A stretch of DNA of 5,364 nucleotides from Chromatiaceae bacterium. GTDB lineage: Bacteria; Pseudomonadota; Gammaproteobacteria; Chromatiales; Chromatiaceae. Every line of letters starts with the position of its first letter. The stretch's first letter is position 1. The stretch covers positions 1 through 5,364 of the forward strand of contig DTXR01000500.1 in assembly GCA_012962365.1 (NCBI GenBank), written 5' to 3'. The notes beneath the pieces are model-generated. The model did no database searches and was not told the origin of the DNA. It saw only the letters and a list, made by a program, of their open reading frames with translations. This document shows, piece after piece, positions 1 through 5,364 of this stretch. Made by a program: the position numbers and the translations under genes.

Positions 1-160
1 ACGGTCAAAAGATGAGTGGGTGGATGGGGCATTTACCCCGGGGCCGAAGCATTCATGCTAGGATTACGCGCTTCTGGCGGGATGGCTGAGGACCGCAATA
101 TAGGTGCCGGGTTGATAATCGGAAAAACCCAGGCATCCTGAATAAATCGAGGTAATCATT
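1..160. other. Upstream region, no supported gene
   Basis: This stretch precedes the rhodanese gene. One frame is open from the window edge to a TAG at 59-61 and another to a TGA at 87-89, so either could be the last codons of an upstream + strand gene. Both tails are too short to recognise and I do not call a gene. A GGGG-CATTTA-CCCC hairpin (27-40 region) has no T-run after it and is not a convincing terminator. The last 50 bases carry the leader and ribosome binding site of the next gene. Confidence 0.4.
114..119 (+). promoter_or_regulatory. Possible -10 box of the rhodanese-ychF operon
   Basis: GATAAT matches five of six bases of the sigma70 -10 consensus and lies 41 bases before the ATG, giving a leader of about 35 bases. 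No good -35 hexamer is seen 16-18 bases upstream. An alternative reading uses TTGATA (112-117) as a -35 box with a poor -10 near 134-139. The call is weak and rests on position and -10 similarity only. Confidence 0.25.
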
Positions 161-568
161 ATGCGTAACGTACTGTTATTAATTATGTTGTTATTGGCCT
201 TTCCGGCTTTTTCAGCCGTAACCCATATTGACAACGCCGAGCTGGAGAAACTCGTAAGCGCAGGTGTTCCTGTCATCGATATCCGCCGTGCGGAAGAATG
301 GCAGCAGACGGGTGTCGTCGAAGGCAGTCATCTGATCACTTTCTTCGATAAAAGAGGCAACTACAATGTACCTGCGTGGTTGGAGCAACTGGCGCCTATC
401 GCTGACAAGGACGAGCCGTTTATCCTCATCTGCCGAACCGGCAATCGCACGGGCACTGTGAGTAATTTTCTGGACAGGAAACTGGGCTACAAGAAAGTCT
501 ACAACGTCAGGAAAGGCATTACTGACTGGATTGCCAAGGGCAAGCCGGTCGTGAAACCCGGTAGCTGA
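161..568 (+). CDS. Exported single-domain rhodanese-like protein
   Basis: The protein has 135 aa. Residues 1-19 form a signal peptide (hydrophobic core of L, I, M, A, F, ending AFSA), so the mature protein should be periplasmic. The rest is one rhodanese domain. It contains [10 protein letters not shown] (about 38-47) followed by GVVEGSHLI, the active-site loop C91-R-T-G-N-R96-T97, and a C-terminal [12 protein letters not shown] segment. The loop fits the catalytic Cys plus CxxGxR(S/T) pattern of active rhodanese domains, which carry a persulfide on the Cys and transfer sulfane sulfur to thiophilic acceptors. The real acceptor is unknown. GAGGT at 149-153, 7 bases before the ATG, supports this start. 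The stop lies 25 bases before ychF on the same strand, so the two are probably co-transcribed. The domain call is firm; the physiological role (sulfur transfer, thiol homeostasis or cyanide detoxification) cannot be decided. Confidence 0.9.
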   Translation: MRNVLLLIMLLLAFPAFSAVTHIDNAELEKLVSAGVPVIDIRRAEEWQQTGVVEGSHLITFFDKRGNYNVPAWLEQLAPIADKDEPFILICRTGNRTGTVSNFLDRKLGYKKVYNVRKGITDWIAKGKPVVKPGS

Positions 569-593
569 ATTCTGTATCAGGAGTAAATATCTT

Positions 594-1685
594 ATGGGTT
601 TCAAATGTGGAATCGTGGGCCTGCCGAATGTGGGCAAATCCACCCTGTTCAATGCGATGACCAAGGCGACAATCGCCGCCGAAAATTATCCTTTCTGTAC
701 CATCGATCCCAATGTGGGCATCGTGCCCATTGCCGATCCCCGCCAGGATCGCATCGCCGAGATTGTCAAACCCGAGCGTGTCGTACCCACTACCATGCAG
801 TTCGTGGACATCGCGGGGCTGGTTGCAGGTGCATCCAAGGGCGAAGGTCTGGGCAACAAATTTCTGGCAAATATCCGTGAAACAGACGCCATCGTGCAGG
901 TGGTTCGCTGTTTCGAGAATGATGATGTGGTGCATGTGGCGGGCAAGGTCGATCCCTTGGCCGATATCGAGGTCATCAACACCGAGCTGGCGCTGGCAGA
1001 CCTGGAAAGCGTGGAGAAGGCACTGGACAAGGCCACCCGCATGGCCAAGACTGGCGATAAGAAGATCCTGGCGCAGAGAGACTTGCTGGAAAAGGTGCGT
1101 GAGCATCTGGATCAGGGCCTGCCTGTACGCTCCATGGGGCTGGATGAGGACGAACAGGCGGCGCTGTATGACCTGCACCTGTTGACCATCAAAAAGGTGT
1201 TGTATATCGCCAATGTGGCCGAAGACGGTTTCGAGAACAACCCATTGCTCGATGCGGTGCGGGAACATGCGGAAAAGGAAGGTGCTCAGGTCGTGCCCGT
1301 GTGTGCGGCCATCGAAATGGAACTGGTGGAGCTGGACGATGAGGACAAGGCGGATTTCCTGGCGGAAATGGGGCAGGATGAACCCGGCCTGAATCGCGTG
1401 GTGCGTGCCGGCTACAGCCTGCTGGGGCTGCAGACCTATTTCACGGCAGGCCCCAAGGAGGTACGGGCATGGACCGTACGCGTTGGTGCCACCGCGCCCC
1501 AGGCAGCGGGTGTCATCCATACCGATTTCGAGCGGGGCTTCATTCGTGCCGAGGTGATCGCCTATGATGATTTCATCGCCTGTGGCGGCGAGCACGGCGC
1601 AAAGGAAGCCGGCAAGCTACGGCTGGAAGGCAAAGACTACATCGTCCAGGACGGCGATGTGATCCATTTTCGTTTCAATGTTTAA
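594..1685 (+). CDS. ychF: Redox-responsive ribosome-associated ATPase YchF (OLA1 family)
   Basis: The protein has 363 aa, the same length as E. coli YchF. It is a cytosolic P-loop NTPase of the Obg/TRAFAC group that binds the ribosome and prefers ATP to GTP. Visible parts are the Walker A/G1 loop G9-LPNVGKS-T17, the G3 motif DIAGLV starting at D72, and NVAE at 207-210, the non-canonical G4 motif linked to ATP preference. Between these lies a charged helical region (about 130-195), and the C-terminal TGS domain covers about 278-361 ([17 protein letters not shown] to [17 protein letters not shown]). H114, needed for ATP hydrolysis in E. coli YchF, and C35, its redox-sensing cysteine, are both present. 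AGGAGT at 579-584 lies 9 bases before the ATG. The gene is the middle one of a tight three-gene run. The usual gammaproteobacterial neighbour pth (peptidyl-tRNA hydrolase) is not next to it here. The gene appears intact. Confidence 0.98.
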   Translation: MGFKCGIVGLPNVGKSTLFNAMTKATIAAENYPFCTIDPNVGIVPIADPRQDRIAEIVKPERVVPTTMQFVDIAGLVAGASKGEGLGNKFLANIRETDAIVQVVRCFENDDVVHVAGKVDPLADIEVINTELALADLESVEKALDKATRMAKTGDKKILAQRDLLEKVREHLDQGLPVRSMGLDEDEQAALYDLHLLTIKKVLYIANVAEDGFENNPLLDAVREHAEKEGAQVVPVCAAIEMELVELDDEDKADFLAEMGQDEPGLNRVVRAGYSLLGLQTYFTAGPKEVRAWTVRVGATAPQAAGVIHTDFERGFIRAEVIAYDDFIACGGEHGAKEAGKLRLEGKDYIVQDGDVIHFRFNV

Positions 1686-1689
1686 CAGG

Positions 1690-1694
1690 GGAGG
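1690..1694 (+). promoter_or_regulatory. Ribosome binding site that sets the 1702 start
   Basis: GGAGG, inside a longer purine stretch (1687-1701), lies 7 bases before the ATG at 1702. It starts 4 bases after the ychF stop codon. An in-frame ATG at 1678, overlapping the end of ychF, has no ribosome binding site and would put charged residues in front of the signal peptide. The 1702 start is therefore much better, and the placement suggests translational coupling to ychF. Confidence 0.8.
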
Positions 1695-1701
1695 AAAAGA
1701 G

Positions 1702-2349
1702 ATGCTGCGTATGAGGAGAATGATGCTGGCTGGGCTGATGTTACTGGTTTCACAGTCCCATGCGGCAGGTGTCGCCACCCTGCAAAGTGGCCACGGTCAG
1801 CAGAAAGTTACCATAACCGTCGAATATGACGATCAGAATCGTGTGCGCATGAACATGCCGCAAAACGACGAAGGTTCCGGGTTCATGCTCGCAAAGGATG
1901 GCAAGGTGTGGATAGTTGTCGACGTGCAGGGGCAAACCATGGTTATGGATGTCGCCCAGATGGCCGCCATGGGGTCGGCAAACAATGATGACACCTTGGT
2001 GCAGGAATTCATCAGTGCCAAGCCTACAGGGGAAAAACAGACAGTAGCCGGGTTTTCCGGTGAGGTCTATGAGCTGACCTGGAATGACAAAGGAAAAATC
2101 CGCACCGACAAGGTCGTGCTGAGCAAGGATCCGGTGGTAGTGGAATACTCCAACGCCTGGCTGACTTTTGCCGAAAGCATGGAGAAGAAGGTGAAAAACA
2201 GCATTGGGCAGCATTTCAGGAAAGCGGGTTTGGGCCTGCTGAAAATGGGAGATGAGTTTCAGGTGGTCTCCATCAGGCCCGGCAAGGTGAATGGGCAGAA
2301 CTTCGTGCTGCCCACGTCAACCATGCAAATGCCGCCCATGGGGCGCTGA
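1702..2349 (+). CDS. Exported protein of unknown function, DUF4412-like
   Basis: The protein has 215 aa from the ATG at 1702; an upstream in-frame ATG at 1678 would give 223 aa but is less likely. The N-terminus is a clear signal peptide: basic residues R3, R5 and R6, a hydrophobic stretch (about 7-17), and a likely cleavage site after SHA (residue 21). No lipobox is seen. The mature protein looks rich in beta strands, with alternating hydrophobic residues (VTITVEYDD, VRMNMP, KVWIVVDVQGQTMVMDV). A conserved-looking segment VAGFSGEVYELTW lies near 115-127, and a Met/Pro-rich tail ends the protein. The pattern of a residue-binding or lipid-binding beta sheet with an MVMD strand recalls the DUF4412/LolA-like envelope proteins. 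This is an impression from the text of the protein, not a demonstrated match. It has no cysteine. It is the last gene of the run with the rhodanese and ychF. Confidence 0.8.
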   Translation: MLRMRRMMLAGLMLLVSQSHAAGVATLQSGHGQQKVTITVEYDDQNRVRMNMPQNDEGSGFMLAKDGKVWIVVDVQGQTMVMDVAQMAAMGSANNDDTLVQEFISAKPTGEKQTVAGFSGEVYELTWNDKGKIRTDKVVLSKDPVVVEYSNAWLTFAESMEKKVKNSIGQHFRKAGLGLLKMGDEFQVVSIRPGKVNGQNFVLPTSTMQMPPMGR

Positions 2350-2363
2350 GAGTTTGTTTCCCC

Positions 2364-2388
2364 GCTCCCAGCTACGGTGGCAGGGAGC
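2364..2388. terminator. Hairpin between convergent genes, possible bidirectional terminator
   Basis: GCTCCC (2364-2369) pairs with GGGAGC (2383-2388). After one A-A mismatch the stem continues as GCTA with TGGC (one G-T pair) around a CGG loop. The hairpin begins 14 bases after the stop of the + strand gene and ends 2 bases before the stop of the minus-strand gene, the usual place for a shared terminator. Neither side has a real T-run, so intrinsic termination may be weak. Confidence 0.45.
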
Positions 2389-2390
2389 TG

Positions 2391-3005
2391 TTACATGCCG
2401 AAGCCGAAATCGTCGTTGCTGGTGATGCCGCTGCCGCGAACGGGCTTGAGGGCATCGGCGTAGGCTTTCAACACCTGCAGTGACCATAGGATTCTCTCCC
2501 GGAAATAGCTGTCTGCATCCGGGTTGTTATCCTCGGGATTGGCATTCAGCACAGATTCCACATTGCGAATGATGACCTGCTCCGGGATATAGCAGATGCG
2601 GTTATTCTTGTAGCTGCTCATGCGCAGCTCGGCCACGGGGTAGGCGCCGCCGTCGGCGGACGAGACAGTCACGATCAGCGCCGGTTTGTGCCCGACCTCA
2701 TTCTTGCCCGCGATAAGGAAGAAGTTTTTCAGTCCGGCCGGCACCTGTCCATGCCATTCAGGGGCGATGATCACGAAGGCGTCGCTTTGACGCAGGGTTT
2801 CGCGCAGAGGCGCCAGCAGGGTTTCCCACTTTTTCTCACCGTCCCAGATGCCCTGATCCCAAAGCGGCAGGGGGTTTCCTTCCAGGCTGTAGATTTCTGC
2901 GTCGTCGCAGAGCTTTTCATCCAGCAGGGTGGCCTGGATATGATCGGCGACCTTGCGGCTTTGGGAGTTGTGGCGATGGCTGCCACTGACGATGGTGATC
3001 TTCAT
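2391..3005 (-). CDS. NADPH-dependent FMN reductase family flavoprotein
   Basis: The protein has 204 aa from the ATG at 3005. A TTG 18 bases upstream in frame would overlap the ribosome binding site and is rejected; AGGA (3012-3015 on the other strand) lies 6 bases before the chosen ATG. The fold is flavodoxin-like. The first strand leads into the FMN phosphate loop SGSHRHNSQS (7-16), and PEWHGQVPAGLKNFF (82-96) corresponds to the family PEYN/H-G-PG-LKN motif that contacts flavin. SSADGGAYPVAELR (115-128) is the third flavin-side loop. Family members reduce FMN, quinones, azo compounds or metal ions with NAD(P)H in the cytoplasm; the substrate here cannot be told. The acidic and glycine-rich C-terminus (DDFGFGM) is outside the core. 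The gene has its own promoter and lies 84 bases downstream of the phosphofructokinase gene on the same strand. No cysteine motif or iron-sulfur site is present. Confidence 0.9.
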   Translation of the reverse strand: MKITIVSGSHRHNSQSRKVADHIQATLLDEKLCDDAEIYSLEGNPLPLWDQGIWDGEKKWETLLAPLRETLRQSDAFVIIAPEWHGQVPAGLKNFFLIAGKNEVGHKPALIVTVSSADGGAYPVAELRMSSYKNNRICYIPEQVIIRNVESVLNANPEDNNPDADSYFRERILWSLQVLKAYADALKPVRGSGITSNDDFGFGM

Positions 3006-3040
3006 GGGCTTTCCTGAGGGCAAGTGTTTGAGCAGCCAAC

Positions 3041-3046
3041 ATTATA
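3041..3046 (-). promoter_or_regulatory. -10 box of the FMN reductase promoter
   Basis: Read on the minus strand this is a perfect TATAAT, 35 bases before the ATG at 3005, giving a leader of roughly 28 bases. The -35 region at a 16-17 base spacing (about 3063-3069) matches the consensus poorly, so an activator may be needed. A short dyad, TGGC-N6-GCCA (3048-3061), fills the spacer. Confidence 0.55.
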
Positions 3047-3089
3047 ATGGCATTATCGCCAATGAACCCCTGTTCTTCCCAAGGGCTTG

Positions 3090-4214
3090 TCAGCGAATAC
3101 CAAGGCAGGTTCCTACCCGCTGAGCGCTGGTCACCCAGGTGTGGTCTGTGGGCACCAGTTTCTTGTTGCCAGCGACTTCTTTCAGTGGCACGGGTACGGC
3201 ATCGTCACCACGGGCAGCGACCATTACGCCAAAATGATCCTGTTCGATGAGGTCGGCGCAGGCCGTGCCCAGCCGGGTAGCCAGGAGACGGTCGGCGGCA
3301 GAGGGTGTGCCGCCCCGTTGCAGATGGCCGAGGATGGTGACCCTGGATTCCAGTCCCGTCATCTGCTCCAGTTGCTTCGATAGCAAAACGGTGTGATTGG
3401 CGTACTCGAGGTTGAGCTGTGCGAGATCTTCCTTGGCATCCTTCTTCTCCTTCTTGTTGGCGGCGTTGAGCTTGCGCTGCTCGGCCTCGTGTACCAAGCT
3501 GGCCTTGTCCGTGGGCAGTGCGCCTTCGGCCACGGCGACGATGGAAAAATTCTTGCCGCTGCGGGAGCGCTCGCGAATGGCGTCTGCGACCACCTCCAGG
3601 TCGTAGGGAATTTCCGGCAGCAGAATCACGTCGGCACCCCCGGCAATGCCGGCGCCCAGCGCCAGCCAGCCAGCGCGGTGACCCATGATTTCCACCACGA
3701 TGATGCGGTGGTGGCTGTGCGCGGTACTGTGCAGCCTGTCGATGGCATCGGTGGCGATGCCCAGGGCTGTGTCAAAACCGAAAGTCACATCGGTGAGTCC
3801 CACATCGTTGTCGATGGTTTTTGGCAGGGTGATGATGTTCAACCCTTTCTCCATCAGTTTCAGGGCATTTTTCTGGGTGCCACCACCCCCGATACAGATC
3901 AGGGCATCCAGATGATTGGCATGGTAGTTTTCAACGATGACATCGGTCATGTCCTGGGTCTTGCCGCCGAACAGCATGCGGTGTGGCTTGTCCCGGCTGG
4001 TGCCGAGGATGGTGCCGCCGCGGGTCAGGATGCCCGACAGGAATTCACCATCCAGTCGGGTGAAGCGGTTGTCCACCAGTCCGCGAAAGCCATCGAGAAA
4101 GCCAATCATCTGCATGCCGTAATGGCCCTGTGCAGCTTTGCCTGCGCCGCGAATGGCGGCGTTCAGACCGGGACTGTCACCGCCGGCGGTCAAAATACCG
4201 ATATGTTTCGTCAT
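3090..4214 (-). CDS. 6-phosphofructokinase, mixed ATP/PPi-type signature
   Basis: The protein has 374 aa from the ATG at 4214; an in-frame upstream start at 4268 would lie inside a palindromic element and is rejected. It catalyses phosphorylation of fructose 6-phosphate to fructose 1,6-bisphosphate in the cytoplasm. Motifs in order: [13 protein letters not shown] (11-23), [10 protein letters not shown] (65-74), [10 protein letters not shown] (108-117), PKTIDND (131-137, with D135 as the catalytic base equivalent to E. coli D127), [16 protein letters not shown] (168-183, R170 and M177-G178 bind the sugar phosphate), PEIPYD (200-205, E201) and [14 protein letters not shown] (296-309). In the phosphodonor site G112 follows ATP enzymes, whereas K132 is typical of PPi enzymes. 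The Asp expected at 111 is Gly. A Lys/Ala/Glu-rich stretch (about 246-270) is an insertion relative to E. coli PfkA and accounts for much of the extra length. I expect ATP use but PPi cannot be excluded. Confidence 0.95.
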   Translation of the reverse strand: MTKHIGILTAGGDSPGLNAAIRGAGKAAQGHYGMQMIGFLDGFRGLVDNRFTRLDGEFLSGILTRGGTILGTSRDKPHRMLFGGKTQDMTDVIVENYHANHLDALICIGGGGTQKNALKLMEKGLNIITLPKTIDNDVGLTDVTFGFDTALGIATDAIDRLHSTAHSHHRIIVVEIMGHRAGWLALGAGIAGGADVILLPEIPYDLEVVADAIRERSRSGKNFSIVAVAEGALPTDKASLVHEAEQRKLNAANKKEKKDAKEDLAQLNLEYANHTVLLSKQLEQMTGLESRVTILGHLQRGGTPSAADRLLATRLGTACADLIEQDHFGVMVAARGDDAVPVPLKEVAGNKKLVPTDHTWVTSAQRVGTCLGIR

Positions 4215-4220
4215 ATTGCT

Positions 4221-4228
4221 TCCCCTTA
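4221..4228 (-). promoter_or_regulatory. Phosphofructokinase ribosome binding site, partly made by a target duplication
   Basis: On the minus strand the sequence reads TAAGGGGA, 6 bases before the ATG at 4214. Its first four bases (TAAG) are one copy of the direct repeat flanking the palindromic element. The site decides for the 4214 start. Confidence 0.75.
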
Positions 4229-4287
4229 GGAGCCTCTGATTAAGTCTGGGCGCAAGGTGCGAGTCCACGACTTAACTCAGAGGCTCC
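4229..4287. mobile_element. 59-bp palindromic MITE-like element with 4-bp target duplication
   Basis: The left arm GGAGCCTCTGATTAAGT (4229-4245) is repeated inverted at 4270-4287 with a single extra base. Pairing then continues (C and TGG against CCA and G) with one more single-base bulge, so about 21 pairs form. The centre CGCA-AGG-TGCG (4251-4261) is itself a small hairpin. The element is bracketed by CTTA at 4225-4228 and CTTA at 4288-4291, which looks like a 4-bp target-site duplication. It has no coding capacity. Terminal inverted repeats plus a short duplication are the hallmarks of a miniature inverted-repeat element moved in trans by a DDE transposase. IS5-type elements make duplications of this size, but I cannot confirm the parent family. 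A REP-type palindrome is the alternative, although those normally lack a target duplication. Confidence 0.7.
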
Positions 4288-4311
4288 CTTATGATTTCAA
4301 TGGTAATGCGT

Positions 4312-4339
4312 ACTATGCCAGCAGTTGTCTCAAACGCAA
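4312..4339 (-). promoter_or_regulatory. Possible phosphofructokinase promoter
   Basis: On the minus strand TTGCGT (4334-4339) and CATAGT (4312-4317) are separated by 16 bases. A TGG directly before the -10 box gives an extended -10 element. Transcription would start near 4305, so the leader of about 90 bases would contain the whole palindromic element. The hexamers are each only partial matches to the sigma70 consensus. Confidence 0.35.
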
Positions 4340-4383
4340 AACGACACAGATCAAGGCAGCGGCGTTCATGTGCGGATTTCACC

Positions 4384-4392
4384 TGTGATAAT
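4384..4392 (+). promoter_or_regulatory. Extended -10 promoter of the MscK-like gene
   Basis: TGT followed by GATAAT makes an extended -10 element (TGn plus five of six -10 bases). A weak -35 (TTCATG, 4365-4370) lies 16 bases upstream of GATAAT. Transcription would begin near 4399, on top of an in-frame ATG at 4398, which supports the ATG at 4428 as the translation start. Confidence 0.5.
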
Positions 4393-4427
4393 CTGTAATG
4401 CAGGTGTCTTTTCAGAAAAAACCTTAT

Positions 4428-5364
4428 ATGCGAAATACGAGCTGCTGGGTTCTTGTGGTATTACTCCTGTCATGTGTTTCTCAGGCGCTGTTTGCCGGGG
4501 ATGAAGCACCTTTGAAGGGGGGCGCCGATGGCATCAATGCTTCTCTGTTGCGATCCGAGCTGGCCAATGTTCAGACCAGGGAAGGCATGGCGGCAGATCA
4601 GATGGAAAAGATCTCCGCAGTTTATCAGGAAGCCCTGGACTGGCTTTCCGAGGCCGAAAAGTACAGCGGATCTGCCAAACAATTTATTGCCTCCCGCACC
4701 AGTGCGCCGCTCAAAGCGAAAAGTATTCAGGAAAGCCTGGACAATATCTTGAAAAAATCGCCTCCCGATGCCAGTCGGTTCAAAGGGAAATCACTGGAGG
4801 AACTGGAGCAGCTGCTGGAAACGGCAAAGGCGGCCCGAGCTGCCAAGGATGCCAGGGTAGCCGAGTTGGCGCATCTGGTGTCTCTGGAAGTCAACCGCCC
4901 GGATTCCGCACGTAGGAAACTGGTGGAATCCACCCAGCAGTTGGATGTGCTGCGAGACAATCTTTCCGCCCAGGAACTCCCGACGGATACGCTCGCCCTG
5001 GCGCAATACAGGCGTGACCAGGCTCATCTGCTGGCCCTCAAGAGTCAGGTTGCGATGCTGGAGCAGGAGATGCTTTCTCATCAGGCGCGGCTTACGTTGA
5101 GAAAGGTGCAACTGGAGCAGGCGGAGGCGGAAGCGAGAATTGCCGGTGAACAGGCAACATTTCTGGAAGACCTGGTCAATCAGCGCCGCAAGCAGGAGGT
5201 TGAGCAGGTCAGTCGGATTGAAGCTCAGAAGGAACAGGATATCACCGAGAAATATCCTGCGCTAAAGGGTATTGCCGCAGAAAATGCACGATTGGGTGAA
5301 GAACTCAAAAAGACCACGAAGGCGCTGGAAAAAGCCAGCCGGCGCGACAACGAGCTGCGGGAAG
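4428..5364 (+). CDS. N-terminal part of an MscK/KefA-like mechanosensitive channel (runs off the window)
   Basis: At least 312 codons are open from the ATG at 4428 to the window edge with no stop. Residues 1-23 form a signal peptide (core WVLVVLLLS, likely cleavage after ALFA). The rest is almost entirely helical and highly charged, rich in E, Q, K, R, A and L, with long heptad-like stretches (about 122-150, 160-180, 195-265 and 285-312). Repeated LRSEL, AVYQEALDWLSEAEKY and QLDVLRDNL segments resemble the periplasmic MscS_porin coiled-coil domain at the start of MscK/KefA-type proteins. In that family the membrane helices and MscS pore domain follow hundreds of residues later, so they would lie outside the window and cannot be verified. 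The channel would protect cells against osmotic down-shock. An in-frame ATG at 4398 exists; neither start has a strong ribosome binding site. The gene is transcribed divergently from the phosphofructokinase gene. Confidence 0.8.
   Translation, partial: MRNTSCWVLVVLLLSCVSQALFAGDEAPLKGGADGINASLLRSELANVQTREGMAADQMEKISAVYQEALDWLSEAEKYSGSAKQFIASRTSAPLKAKSIQESLDNILKKSPPDASRFKGKSLEELEQLLETAKAARAAKDARVAELAHLVSLEVNRPDSARRKLVESTQQLDVLRDNLSAQELPTDTLALAQYRRDQAHLLALKSQVAMLEQEMLSHQARLTLRKVQLEQAEAEARIAGEQATFLEDLVNQRRKQEVEQVSRIEAQKEQDITEKYPALKGIAAENARLGEELKKTTKALEKASRRDNELRE

Noticed and set aside
212..664. Minus-strand open frame across the rhodanese gene and the start of ychF
   Set aside because: It overlaps two well-supported genes on the other strand and shows no domain.
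519..1595. Long minus-strand open frame (358 codons) opposite ychF
   Set aside because: It lies antisense to a certain, full-length YchF gene and its protein is His/Gln-rich with no recognisable domain. This is typical of the shadow of a codon-biased gene.
3006..3023. TTG start at 3023 for the FMN reductase
   Set aside because: The extra codons cover the ribosome binding site of the ATG at 3005, and the flavodoxin fold begins at MKITIVSGS.
3024..3089. Terminator after the phosphofructokinase gene
   Set aside because: Short GC repeats (CCCTTGGG, CCC...GGG) occur after the stop but no stable stem followed by a T-run is seen, so read-through into the reductase gene remains possible.
3393..4229. 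Long + strand open frame (278 codons) opposite the phosphofructokinase gene
   Set aside because: It is antisense to a motif-complete phosphofructokinase, has no family signature and ends inside the leader of that gene.
4215..4268. N-terminal extension of the phosphofructokinase starting at 4268
   Set aside because: The 18 extra residues would be coded by the palindromic element and the ribosome binding site; the ATG at 4214 has a proper site and matches the family N-terminus.
4428..4478. Lipoprotein signal (LLSC, Cys16) in the MscK-like protein
   Set aside because: The -2 residue fits the lipobox poorly and a standard cleavage site (ALFA) follows; channel family members are integral membrane proteins with ordinary signal peptides.

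Overview
The window looks like an ordinary chromosomal segment of a gammaproteobacterium. The YchF protein is full length (363 aa) and follows the Escherichia coli protein almost residue for residue in its motifs. The 6-phosphofructokinase belongs to a less common subgroup. The exact genus cannot be read from the sequence, and no plasmid, phage or defence genes are visible.

Left half (about 100-2350, + strand): three genes lie head to tail with very short gaps and probably form one operon. They encode an exported single-domain rhodanese (161-568), the ribosome-associated ATPase YchF (594-1685), and an exported protein of unknown function (best start 1702, end 2349) whose strong ribosome binding site sits directly on the ychF stop codon. 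A hairpin at 2364-2388 separates this unit from the convergent gene on the other strand.

Right half: two minus-strand genes follow, a flavodoxin-fold NADPH-dependent FMN reductase (2391-3005) and a 6-phosphofructokinase (3090-4214). The reductase has its own promoter with a perfect TATAAT -10 box. Divergent from the phosphofructokinase gene, a + strand gene begins at 4428 and runs off the window. It encodes a signal peptide and a long periplasmic coiled coil, as in the N-terminal part of MscK/KefA-type mechanosensitive channels.

The most unusual thing is a 59-bp near-perfect palindrome (4229-4287) flanked by the 4-bp direct repeat CTTA, in the phosphofructokinase leader. It has the anatomy of a tiny non-autonomous transposable element (MITE). 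On the phosphofructokinase transcript it would form a long hairpin directly against the Shine-Dalgarno sequence, which its own target duplication helps to form. A second point of interest is the phosphofructokinase active site, which mixes residues typical of ATP-dependent and PPi-dependent enzymes. I did not find a convincing new multi-gene system; the rest is housekeeping.
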